A stretch of 64,000 bases of DNA from Amycolatopsis solani (GTDB lineage Bacteria > Actinomycetota > Actinomycetes > Mycobacteriales > Pseudonocardiaceae). Under the pieces are notes generated by a model, which made no database searches, was not told the origin of the DNA, and saw only the letters and a list, made by a program, of their open reading frames with translations. Positions 41,626 through 50,900 of this stretch are shown here, piece after piece. Made by a program: the position numbers and the translations under genes. Location: positions 496,001-560,000 of the forward strand of contig NZ_JAWQJT010000004.1 in assembly GCF_033441515.1 (NCBI RefSeq). The letters are read 5' to 3'. Numbering within the stretch: position 1 is the stretch's first letter; each line of letters begins with the position of its first letter.

Positions 41626-43899
41626 TCAGGGCAGCCCCCACGGTGAACTCGGCCCACCCGGCGTGACCGGCCGGACACCGAAGTCCGGCTTGTCCCCCTT
41701 CCGGTGGACGAACGCGTCCTCGCCACGCCCGAGTTCGACTTGGACGTCCCCGGTGGCCAGCCGCCGCCACCGGCGGGCCCGGCCGCGCGCGTCGGTCACG
41801 GCGAGCTCGCCCTCGATGCCCGGCCGCAGCACGCACGGCGCCCCGGCCTCGCTGTGCACCTTCAGCCAGCGGGTCCGGCCGCCGGCCCGGGACGCGCTGA
41901 GCAGGAACGCGCCCTCGGTGCGGAAGTCGCGCAGCGCGATGTCGCCCCACGCCGACGGGACCGCGGGGAACACCCGCAGCACGCCGCCCCAGCTCTGCAC
42001 CAGCATGTCCTGCAACGACTTCGCCGCCGACAGCGGCGTTTCGATGACCGGCCCGGACTCCTTGTACATCGTGTTCGGCTGGATGTACCGCCGTTGCAGC
42101 TCGCCGAGGTAGAACGCGGCCTGGTCGCCGCGGAGCATCTGCGCCGAGATCGACGCGGCCCCGGTGAACGTGTAGCCCTGCAGCGCGCCTTCGAAGCCGA
42201 CCCAGTGGTTCAGCGACGTTTCGATGATCTGGCGGTGTTCCGGCTGCTCCCAGGTGACGTCGTAGAGCGGGTAGATCTGCAGCAGGTGCGAGTAGTGCCG
42301 GTGCGACTTCGCGAACGGGACCCCGGCGCCGATCATGTAGCCGTTCGCATCGGCCGGGTAGGCCACGAGGTTCGCGAGGACGTCCCGCCACTTCGGGGCG
42401 AGCGCGTCACCGGGCGCGATCTCCAGGAGCGTCTTGCAGCCCCAGCGGATCAGCGAGAGGTCGTAGTTGCAGTCCGGGGCGTTGACGCCGTACTCGGGTG
42501 AGAACGTCGGCGGCAAGTGCAGCTTCCCGTCGGCGCCCGGAGCGAGGAAGTGCAGGTAGTAGTTGATTGCTTTGCGCAGCAAGGGGAACAGCGTGCCGGT
42601 CAGCAGGGTCCGGTCCATCGTGTGCCGGTAGGACAGCCACACGTTGTGCAGGGCCCAGGTCAGGTTGCCGACCTCCGGCGTCGGCGTGTCCTGCCCCGGG
42701 ACGCCCACGGGGAACCCGCTGGTGGCGTTCGAAACGCCGTTGAGCAGGGTCATGTCGGTCGTGCGCGGGATCCCGGCCGAGTCGGCCTGGTACGGCTGCG
42801 CGACCTGGCTGGTGAGGTTCGCGCGGTACTTGCCGAGCGCGTAGCTGACGGCGTCCAGCTCCAGGTGGTTGGAGCCGTGGATCAGCCAGTATTCGAGCTG
42901 GACGTTGAGGTTCCACCAGGTCGCCGGCCACGGCGTGTTCTCCAGCCACGGCCCGGACGTCGCCATCACCGGTGCCTCGCGCCGGGCCGCCGACGCGACC
43001 TTGTAGAGCTGGATCCAGTAGAAGCTCTGCAGCCGGGTGTCCGGAATGGACAGGAAACTGCCCCGGTAGAAGTCGTGCCACCAGCGGCGGTGGTCCCGGG
43101 TCAGCTCGGCGAACGCGCCCGCGCGGCGGACCGTGGCGAGCGCACGGGCCACCGACGTCCGTTCCGGGTGCGACCACGCGACCGACGTGTACAGCGTGCG
43201 CGCGCCGCCGCGCGCCACCTCCCGCCAGGCCGTCACGTGCTCGCCGCCGGCCAGCAGCGGCTGGACGGCCAGGCGGGCGTCCCCGCTGGTCGTCAGGTTC
43301 ACCGGCGGGTTGGCGGTGTAGCCCGCCGGCGGCGGCTTGTTCCACACCGGGTCGGCGCGCGGGCTGACCGCCACCGCCGGGTGGAACACCCACGCGAACC
43401 CGCGTTCGCCTTCGCTGGGCCGGACTTCGATCGCGAGCAACGACTGTCCGGTGTGGACGATCGCGCGCAGGCTCAGGCTGCCCGCCGTCGTCGTGATCGT
43501 GCCGGTCAGCTCGGCGTTCCACAGGTCCAGCCGCCAGTCGAGCGCGGTGATCGCGCCGACCGGCTCCAGCGTGAAGTACCCGATGGGCAGCCGGGCCAGG
43601 CCGAACAGCGACCCGAACTCCGGCCGGTGGTCCTGCACCTGGCTGTGCTGGACGTTGAAGCGGATCGCGTTGCGCCCGGGCTCGGCGTAGATCGCGGAGC
43701 CGAGGAACCCGTTGCCCAGGAACGGTCCCTCGTACCAGGTCTTCGGCAGCCGCCGCCAGTACAGGTCGGCGGTGCCCAGGAACCCGGCCCAGGAGAAGTC
43801 GTCGCCGCCCGGTTCCGCCGCCGCGGCCGCGGGGGCCAAGCCGGCGGCGGCCAGCCCGGCGAGCGCGCCGCCGAGCACGGTTCTGCGGGTGATGTCCAT
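41626..43899 (-). CDS. Tat-exported GH95-like glycoside hydrolase (paralogue 1)
   Basis: A 757-residue exported protein. The start DITRRTVLGGALAGLAAAGLAPAAAAA is a twin-arginine signal peptide. The mature part aligns in motif order with glycoside hydrolase family 95 (alpha-fucosidase/galactosidase): EGPFLGNGFLG near residue 60, WWNLNVQLEYW, FSPEYGVNAPDCNYDLSLIRW and KSHRHYSHLLQIYPLYD in the (alpha/alpha)6 barrel. It then has a small C-terminal beta domain. Similarity to classic GH95 enzymes is partial, so specificity is open. GAGGAGG lies before the ATG. It follows its paralogue after 25 nt on the same strand, most likely in one operon. Confidence 0.7.
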   Translation of the reverse strand: MDITRRTVLGGALAGLAAAGLAPAAAAAEPGGDDFSWAGFLGTADLYWRRLPKTWYEGPFLGNGFLGSAIYAEPGRNAIRFNVQHSQVQDHRPEFGSLFGLARLPIGYFTLEPVGAITALDWRLDLWNAELTGTITTTAGSLSLRAIVHTGQSLLAIEVRPSEGERGFAWVFHPAVAVSPRADPVWNKPPPAGYTANPPVNLTTSGDARLAVQPLLAGGEHVTAWREVARGGARTLYTSVAWSHPERTSVARALATVRRAGAFAELTRDHRRWWHDFYRGSFLSIPDTRLQSFYWIQLYKVASAARREAPVMATSGPWLENTPWPATWWNLNVQLEYWLIHGSNHLELDAVSYALGKYRANLTSQVAQPYQADSAGIPRTTDMTLLNGVSNATSGFPVGVPGQDTPTPEVGNLTWALHNVWLSYRHTMDRTLLTGTLFPLLRKAINYYLHFLAPGADGKLHLPPTFSPEYGVNAPDCNYDLSLIRWGCKTLLEIAPGDALAPKWRDVLANLVAYPADANGYMIGAGVPFAKSHRHYSHLLQIYPLYDVTWEQPEHRQIIETSLNHWVGFEGALQGYTFTGAASISAQMLRGDQAAFYLGELQRRYIQPNTMYKESGPVIETPLSAAKSLQDMLVQSWGGVLRVFPAVPSAWGDIALRDFRTEGAFLLSASRAGGRTRWLKVHSEAGAPCVLRPGIEGELAVTDARGRARRWRRLATGDVQVELGRGEDAFVHRKGDKPDFGVRPVTPGGPSSPWGLP

Positions 43900-43924
43900 T
43901 CCGGCCTCCTCGTCGAAGCGGGTG

Positions 43925-46219
43925 TCAGACCGGCAGGCCCCACGCGGGCGCCGGACCGAGGGCGGGGACGTCTCGCGGCGCGAACTCCGGCCGCGTGCCC
44001 CGGGGCGTGACGACGGCGGTCCCACCGCGCCGCAGCCCGATCGAGAGCCGGCCCGGGCCGGCGGCCCGCCACGGCAGGTGCCTGCCGTGCTCGTCGCGGA
44101 CGTCGACGTCCCCGGCGATGCCGTGCTGGAGGACCAGGGGTTCGCCGGCTTCGCTGCGCACGCGGACGAACTCCGTGGTGCCCCCGCGCCGGGAGGCGTC
44201 CACGAGGAACGCGCCCTCCGCGCGCAGCCCCGAGATCGAGGCGTCCCGCCAGGTCGACGACACCGACGGGAAGACCTTGAGCACCCCGCCGGAACCCTGC
44301 ATCAGCATGTCCACAACGGACTGGGCGGCCGTGATCGGGCTCTCGATGGCGAAGTTCGAGCCTTCGCGGTACATCGTGTTCGCGGTCAGCTCGGTGTCGG
44401 CCACGATGTTCCGGTCGAGGAAGAACTTCAAGTACCGCAACGCTTCTTCCGGCGCGTCCATCACGGACTTCATCGAGGACGCGGCCGCGTAGCTGTAGCC
44501 GTGCCAGGCGGACTGGTCGGCGGCCCAGTGGTCGAAGGTGCGCGTCATGACGTCGCGGTCGGCGGGGGTGTCCCAGACCTTCTCCCGCAACGGGTACAGC
44601 CACAGCAGGTGCGAGAAGTGCCGGTGCGACGCGGCCAGCGGGACGCCGTCGCCGATCAGCACGCCGTTGACGGGATCTTCGTGGTAGGGCACCAGTTTCG
44701 CGCCGATCTCCCGCCAGATCGGCACGCGCGGCTCGTTCAGGCGCAGGATCCGGGCGGTGTCGACGAGGGTGCCGGCCGCCCACCGGATCAGCGACAGGTC
44801 GTAGGTGCAGTCGGGGGTGTCGGCGTACTCCGGCGACCGGGTCAGCGGCAGGTGCAGGAAGCCGTCCGGGCCCGTGACCAGGAAGTGGCGGTAGAAGTTC
44901 AGCGCCTTCGCCAGCGTCGGGTACAGGACGTCGCGCAGCACGCTCCGGTCCAGGTGGTGGCGGTAGGCCAGCCAGACGTTGTGCAGGCCCCACAACAGGT
45001 TCCCGGTCTGGTCGGTCTTGGACGTCGTCCCGGGAACGCCGACCGAGCGCGTGCCGCCGGGGCGCAGCCGCCAGTCACCCGGGTGCGAAAGCGCGTAGGT
45101 GTCGCCATCGCGGTACGCGGGCGGCACGGACGCCTCGAGGTTCGCGTGGTCGCGCCGGAAGGTCTCGGTGACGGCGTCGAGTTCGGGGTGGTTGCTGCTG
45201 TTGACGATCGGGTAGGTGACCTGGACGTTGAGGTTCCACCACACCGCGGTCCAGCTGTTGCCGACCTCGGGGAACCACGGGCCCCACTCCGAGACCACGG
45301 GGCCGCCGGCGCGCGTGGCGGCCGCGATCTTGTACAGCTGGATCCAGTAGAAGCGCTGCACCTGCTTGTCCGGCACCGAAACGAAGCTGCGCCGGTGGTA
45401 GTCGTTCCACCAGTGGCGGTGGCGCGCGAGGAGGAAGTCCGGGTTCAGCGCAAGCGCTTTCCGGACGCTCTCGAGGGCGTCGGCGGTGTGCGTGGTGCCG
45501 GGGAAACTGTAGGCGACGGTCGCAGCGAGGAGCCGCCGGGCCCCGATCGCGCGTTCCCGCCACGCCGTCGTGTACCCGCCGCCGGCGAGCATCGGCTGCG
45601 CGCAGTACCCGTCCGCGAGCTCGGGCGCGGGGTTCGCGACGTACTCGGGCGGCTTGCGGACGGCCCGCGTCGTCGCGGACTCCAGCGGCTGGAACGCCCA
45701 CGCCGCACCGGCTTCGCCCGCGCTCGGCGTCATCGACACGAGCAGCACGCCGAGGTCGTTGTGCACGACCGCGGAGAAGGCGACCGAGCCCTGGGTCGTG
45801 GTGATGGTGCCGCCCAGCTCGGCGTTGTAGAGGTCGAGCGTCCAGTCGACGGCGGTGATCGCGCCGGCCAGGGTGAGCGTGAGGTAGCCGATCGGCAGCC
45901 GGGACAGGCCGATGCCCGCCTCCCACTGGATCCGCTGGTCCTGCACCTGGGTGTGGCTCAGCATCACCTTCAGCACCTGCGGCGTCTGGCCGGCGTAGAC
46001 CTGCGCGCCGAGGTAGCCGTTGGCCAGGAACGGGCCCTCCCGCCAGTTCTTCGGCAGCCGCTTCCAGACCATGCGCGCGTCGGCGGCGACTTCGCGGTGC
46101 GGGTTCGCCGCCCCCGCGAGGGCGGGCGGGGCCCCCTTCGCCCACAGACCGCCGAAGGCCGCGGCCCCGGCCGCGACCGAGGCAGCACGGAGCACCGTCC
46201 GCCGGGACACTGAGTCCAT
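43925..46219 (-). CDS. Tat-exported GH95-like glycoside hydrolase (paralogue 2)
   Basis: A 764-residue paralogue of the downstream gene, with the same architecture. The N-terminus DSVSRRTVLRAASVAAGAAAFGGLWAKGAPPALA is a Tat signal. Shared landmarks are REGPFLANGYLGAQVYAG, WWNLNVQVTYPIVNSSNHPELDAV, SPEYADTPDCTYDLSLIRW, SHRHFSHLLWLYPLREK and GLRAEGAFLVDASRRGG. The two proteins are alignable end to end but clearly diverged, which suggests an old duplication with different substrates. GGAGGATGCTTC precedes the ATG. The ~196-nt upstream gap holds the promoter and a 42-nt palindrome. Function is inferred as extracellular glycan degradation. Confidence 0.7.
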   Translation of the reverse strand: MDSVSRRTVLRAASVAAGAAAFGGLWAKGAPPALAGAANPHREVAADARMVWKRLPKNWREGPFLANGYLGAQVYAGQTPQVLKVMLSHTQVQDQRIQWEAGIGLSRLPIGYLTLTLAGAITAVDWTLDLYNAELGGTITTTQGSVAFSAVVHNDLGVLLVSMTPSAGEAGAAWAFQPLESATTRAVRKPPEYVANPAPELADGYCAQPMLAGGGYTTAWRERAIGARRLLAATVAYSFPGTTHTADALESVRKALALNPDFLLARHRHWWNDYHRRSFVSVPDKQVQRFYWIQLYKIAAATRAGGPVVSEWGPWFPEVGNSWTAVWWNLNVQVTYPIVNSSNHPELDAVTETFRRDHANLEASVPPAYRDGDTYALSHPGDWRLRPGGTRSVGVPGTTSKTDQTGNLLWGLHNVWLAYRHHLDRSVLRDVLYPTLAKALNFYRHFLVTGPDGFLHLPLTRSPEYADTPDCTYDLSLIRWAAGTLVDTARILRLNEPRVPIWREIGAKLVPYHEDPVNGVLIGDGVPLAASHRHFSHLLWLYPLREKVWDTPADRDVMTRTFDHWAADQSAWHGYSYAAASSMKSVMDAPEEALRYLKFFLDRNIVADTELTANTMYREGSNFAIESPITAAQSVVDMLMQGSGGVLKVFPSVSSTWRDASISGLRAEGAFLVDASRRGGTTEFVRVRSEAGEPLVLQHGIAGDVDVRDEHGRHLPWRAAGPGRLSIGLRRGGTAVVTPRGTRPEFAPRDVPALGPAPAWGLPV

Positions 46220-46360
46220 GAAGCATCCTCCGAATTCATACTACGTTTCGGCGAGTTCAAGCGGCGGCGTGCGGCCATACTTGCAGAGGGTGTCCCAAAA
46301 CGCCAGAGTCGTTCACCCGGAAAGCGGCAAAGACATCCGATGAATACCGGCGCGGGAGGT
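46220..46360 (-). promoter_or_regulatory. Upstream region of the GH95-like operon
   Basis: No gene fits in this stretch. It contains the leader and presumably the promoter of the two hydrolase genes: an AT-rich segment with TTGAAC and a TAGTATGAAT stretch on the minus strand close to the start. Spacing between these boxes is too short for a confident -35/-10 call. Confidence 0.3.
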
Positions 46361-46402
46361 CGTGAGTGTTTAGTCGGGTTAGAACCCGACTAAACACTCA
46401 CG
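46361..46402. repeat. 42-nt perfect palindrome (20-bp arms)
   Basis: CGTGAGTGTTTAGTCGGGTT (46361-46380) is followed by AG and its exact reverse complement (46383-46402). It is far less GC-rich than its surroundings and ends 13 nt before the M1 peptidase stop codon. It can act as a bidirectional hairpin terminator. The length and perfection suggest a dispersed repeat family. Confidence 0.85.
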
Positions 46403-46415
46403 AGCGTTGGGCGGG

Positions 46416-47822
46416 CTAAAGCGGCGGGAGAGCGGTCGAGTCGAGCCAGCGGGTGAAGAACGCGGTCAGCGGCCGGGCCGCGTACGCCTCCGCCGTCGAG
46501 ACGAACTGGGCCGTCGTGACCAGACCGTGCCGGTTCTCGACCGCCCACGCCTTCAGCAGCGCGAAGAACGCCGGGTCGCCGATCTCCGTGCGGAGGGCGT
46601 GCAGGGTCAGGGCGCCGCGCTTGTAGACGCGCTCGTCGAACATCCGCGCCACGCCCGGGTCGGCGATCCGGACGTCCGCCGGCTTCGCCTTGACGCGCGC
46701 GTACCAGTCGCGGGCCAGCGCCTCGGCGGACGGCCCGCCGGACTCCTCCGACCACAGCCACTCGGCGTAGGTCGCGAAGCCTTCGTTCAGCCAGATGTGC
46801 CGCCAGTCCGCCACGGTCAGGCTGTTGCCGAACCACTGGTGGGACAGCTCGTGCACCACCAGCCGCTCGTACGTGCGGCGGCCGTCGACGTGGTTGGCGC
46901 CGAAGATCGACATGCCCTGCGCCTCGATCGGGTCGTCGAGGTCGTCGTCCGTGACCACGATGACGTACTCGTGGAACGGGTACGGGCCGAACAGCCGCTG
47001 GAGGAACTCCATCATCCGGCCCTGCCGCCCGAAGTCGCGGTCGAACGCCCGGCGCAGCCGCGGCGGCACGGCGGCCCGCTGCGGCACCGTCTCGGTGACC
47101 GACTCGACGCGGCCGTGCCCGAAGCCGAGGCTGAGCAGGCGCGCGCCCACGCCGGCGGGCGGCGCCCAGCCGCGGCCGGTCAGCTCGACGTCGTCGTAGC
47201 GGCCGATCTGCACGCTCATCAGGTACGTCGCCGTCGGCTCCGGCCGCTCGAACACCCACCTCGTCGTGCTGGCCGACGTCGACCGCTCGACGAGGGTGCC
47301 GGTGACCGCGACCAGGTACGGCGACGCCGTCGTCACGCTCACCCGGTACGACGCCTTGTCCGACGGGTGGTCGTTGCACGGGAACCACGACGGCGCGCCG
47401 ACCGGCTGGCTCGCCACCAGCGCGCCGTCGGTCAGCTCGTCCCAGCCGACGTCACCCCAGCGGCTGCGGACCGGGCGCGGGTTGCCGACGTAGTGGACCT
47501 CGACCGTGAACGCGGCACCGGCCGCGACCGACTTCGCCGGCTTGACGTGCAGCTTCACCCCGCGCTTCACGTACTTCGCGGGCCGTCCGTCGACCAGCAC
47601 GCGGTTGATCCGGAACTCGCCGAAGTCGAAGCTGGCACGGGAAAGCGCCTGCGTCGCCTCCGCGGTGATCACCGCCGCGGCCGACAGCCGGTTGGGCGCG
47701 ACCTTGTAGTCGAGCGTGAGGTCGTAGTGCCGGACCCGGTACCCGCCGTTGCCGTGGGCGGGGAGGTAGGGATCACCGGAGGTGTCCGCGCCGGGTGCCG
47801 GAGCAGGAGCCTTCGCAATCAC
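46416..47822 (-). CDS. M1-family metallopeptidase (aminopeptidase N-like)
   Basis: A 468-residue gluzincin, shorter than full aminopeptidase N because it lacks the long C-terminal helical domain. Residues ~25-230 form the N-terminal beta domain. The zinc site is HELSHQWFGN at ~322, with the third ligand in NEGFATYAEW about 18 residues later. The exopeptidase motif is a variant, EAQGMSIFG, instead of GAMEN. There is no signal peptide. The GTG start has AGGAAAGG upstream. It lies 90 nt downstream of the NRPS-like gene on the same strand; such peptidases recur beside Pls-like genes and may process the product (inference). Confidence 0.88.
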   Translation of the reverse strand: MIAKAPAPAPGADTSGDPYLPAHGNGGYRVRHYDLTLDYKVAPNRLSAAAVITAEATQALSRASFDFGEFRINRVLVDGRPAKYVKRGVKLHVKPAKSVAAGAAFTVEVHYVGNPRPVRSRWGDVGWDELTDGALVASQPVGAPSWFPCNDHPSDKASYRVSVTTASPYLVAVTGTLVERSTSASTTRWVFERPEPTATYLMSVQIGRYDDVELTGRGWAPPAGVGARLLSLGFGHGRVESVTETVPQRAAVPPRLRRAFDRDFGRQGRMMEFLQRLFGPYPFHEYVIVVTDDDLDDPIEAQGMSIFGANHVDGRRTYERLVVHELSHQWFGNSLTVADWRHIWLNEGFATYAEWLWSEESGGPSAEALARDWYARVKAKPADVRIADPGVARMFDERVYKRGALTLHALRTEIGDPAFFALLKAWAVENRHGLVTTAQFVSTAEAYAARPLTAFFTRWLDSTALPPL

Positions 47823-47912
47823 CCGAGCCGAACCTTTCCTCGTACCGACGTACCAAACCAGGCTCGCACGGACGGGTGAGTCCGGCGAGCCAGGTGGGTA
47901 CTTCGTGACCTT

Positions 47913-50900
47913 CTACTTACCCGTCCACGCGGAGATCGGGTTGCCGAGCCAGCGCGTGTCGGCCGGCACCTCGTCGCCGCGGGTCACCAGCGACCCGGGG
48001 CCGACCGTGGTGCGCGCGCCGATACCGGCGCCCGGCAGCACGATGCCGTGCGGGCCGAGCGTCGCGCCTTGGCCGAGCACCACCCGCGACATGCTCATGA
48101 TCCGGTCGTGGAACAGGTGCGTCTGCACGACGCAGCCGCGGTTGATGGTCGCGCCGTCGCCCAGCTCGACGAGGTCGGCCTCGGGCAGCCAGTACGTCTC
48201 GAGCCAGACCCCGCGGCCGATCTTGACGCCCATCGTGCGCAGCCACGCGCTCAGCAGCGGCGTGCCGCCGATCGAGCCGATCAGCCACGGCACCGCGAGC
48301 GCCTCGACGAACGTGTCGGCCAGCTCGTTGCGCCAGACGAACGAGCTCCACAGCGGGTGGTCGACTTCGCGGAACTTGCCGACCAGCAGCCACTTCACGA
48401 CGGTCGCGGTCAGCGCCGCCACGACGCCGGCGGCCAGCAGCGCGGGCCCGGCGAGCAGCACGGCGACCCCGAACCCGAACACGGACGCGGCCCACAGCAG
48501 CCCGAAGGCGACCGACACGGTCAGCGCGACGCCGCACATCACCGGGATGATCCGGCACAGCTCGACCAGCGCCCGCGCCGCCTTCAGGTGCAGCGCCGGG
48601 GTGTAGGTGCGGCTGGTGTCAGCGTCGCCGATCGCGCGGCGCACCGGCAGCGGCGGCATGCCGAGGTACGACGAACCCTTCTTCGCCTTCAACGGCGTCG
48701 AGGACAACACACCCACGAGTCCGCGCTTCGGCACCGAACGCCCCGGGGCGGTCATCCCCGAGTTGCCGAGGAACGCCTGCTTGCCGATCCGGGCCGGGGC
48801 GACGTGCAGCCAGCCGTGGCCGAGTTCGTAGGTCGCCACCATGGTGTCGTCGGCCAGGAACGCACCGCTGTCGACCTTGGTCATCTTCGGCAGCGCCAGG
48901 ACGGTCGACGCCTCGACGTTGCGGCCGACCTTCGCGCCGAGCAGCCGCAGCCACACCGGCGTGAACAGGCTGGCGTACAGCGGGAACAGGCCTTCGCGGG
49001 CCATGCTCATCAGCCGTTCGGTGGCCCAGACCTGCCACGCGACGCGGCCGTGCACCGGGTGGTAGCCCTCGACCATGCCGATGCTCAGCGCCCGGACACC
49101 GGCCAGCACCAGCAGCATGTAAGCCAGGAAGTACGCGGCGGTCGCGACCGGCACGAAGACCAGCGCCCGGGTGAACGCGTCGAGCAGCGTCGGCGCGCCG
49201 GAGATCGCGTAGCCGAGGACGGCGACGCCCGCCAGCGCGGCGAAGCCGGGCAGGAAGCCGAGCGCCAGGGAAGTCACGCCGTACACGGTGGCCCAGAAGT
49301 GCGACCGCGGCGGGCGGCTCGACGGCCACTTCAGCGCGTCACGCTCGTCCTTCGCCACGCGCGCGGCGGGCGAACCGGCCCAGCGCTGCCCGGCCGGGAC
49401 GGCACCGCGGACGGTCGAGCCGGCCGCGATCTCCGCGCCCTTGCCGATCCGGACGCCCGGGAACAGCGTGCTGCGCGCGCCGATGCGGGCTTCCGCGCCG
49501 ACGCGGACCTTGCCGATGTGCACGACGTCGCCGTCGACCCAGTGGCCGGTCAGGTCGACCTCGGGCTCGATCGCGGCCCCGCGGCCCAGCTTCAGGAAGC
49601 CGGTGACCGGCGGCGGCGAGTGCAGGTCGACGTCCTTGCCGATCCGCGCGCCGAGCGCCTTCGCGTACGTCGTCATCCAGGACGCGCCGGCGACGCTGTC
49701 CGCGCCGGAGAACTCGGCGAGCTTCTCGGCCGTCCACAGTCGCAAGTGGACACTCCCGCCGCGCGGGTAGGTGCCGGGACGGACCCCGGACAGCAGCACG
49801 CGCGCGCCACCGGCGGCGATCGCGATCCGGCCCGCGGGGCTGAACAGCACCACCCAGGCCAGGCCGAGCCACGCCCAGTTCAGCGTCGGCGCCCAGGCGA
49901 ACCCGAGCAGGGACAGGACGTTCGACAGCGCGGCGGCCAGCGTCGCCCAGCGCAGGCCGACGAGCCCCATCAGCGGGACGGTCAGCAATGTCTGGACGAC
50001 CCCGGCGCGACGCGGGGTCGGTGCGATGTCGCGGCGTTCGGTGGCCTGGCCGCTCAGCGCGTCCAGCACCGCGGCCAGCGCACCCAGCTTGGGGTGGGCG
50101 TAGACGTCGGCGACCGACACCTGCGGGTGCCGGGTGCGGATGCGCGCGACCACCTGCGCGGCGGTCAGGCTGCCGCCGCCGTGGGTGAAGAAGTCGGCCT
50201 TCGGGTCGTCGACCGACACCCCGAGGATCTCGGCCCAGCCTTCGGCGAGCCACGTCTCGGTCGGCGACAGCCCGGTGGCGTCCACTGTGGACAGCGGCCA
50301 CGGGAGGGCGTTGCGGTCGACCTTGCCGGAGGTGCGGGTCGGCAGGTCTTCGACGACGGCGAGCAGCGGCACCAGCGCGGCGGGCAGGTGCTCACGCAGC
50401 CGGTTCGCGGCCTGGTCGTGGTCGAACGGCTCGGTGCCGGGCACGACGTAGCCGACGAGGACCTGGTTGCCCGCCTTGGTGCGGCGGATCGCGGCGGCCG
50501 CGCCCTGCACCCCGGGGAGGGCCTGCAGCGCGGCGTCGACCTCGCCCAGCTCGATGCGGCGGCCGCCGAGCTTGACCTGCTCGTCGAGCCGGCCGAGGAA
50601 CAGCAGGCCCTCGGCTTCGGCGCGGACCATGTCACCCGAGCGGTAGGCGCGCTGCCAGCCCAGCGACGGCAGCGGCGCGAACTTCTCCGCGTCCTTCTCG
50701 GTGTCGAGGTAGCGGGCCAGGCCGACACCGCCGATCACGAGCTCGCCGGTCTCGCCCATCGCGACCGGCCGGCCCTCGTCGTTGACGACGGCGAGCTGCC
50801 AGCCGGACAGCGGCAGGCCGATCCGCACCGGGCCCTCACCGGTCAGCTGCGCGGCGCAGGCGACGACGGTGGCCTCGGTCGGGCCGTAGGTGTTCCAGAC

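Noticed and set aside
43712-46213. 833-residue plus-strand open frame
   Set aside because: Antisense of the GH95-like paralogue, low-complexity composition; the minus-strand frame has a Tat signal and family motifs.
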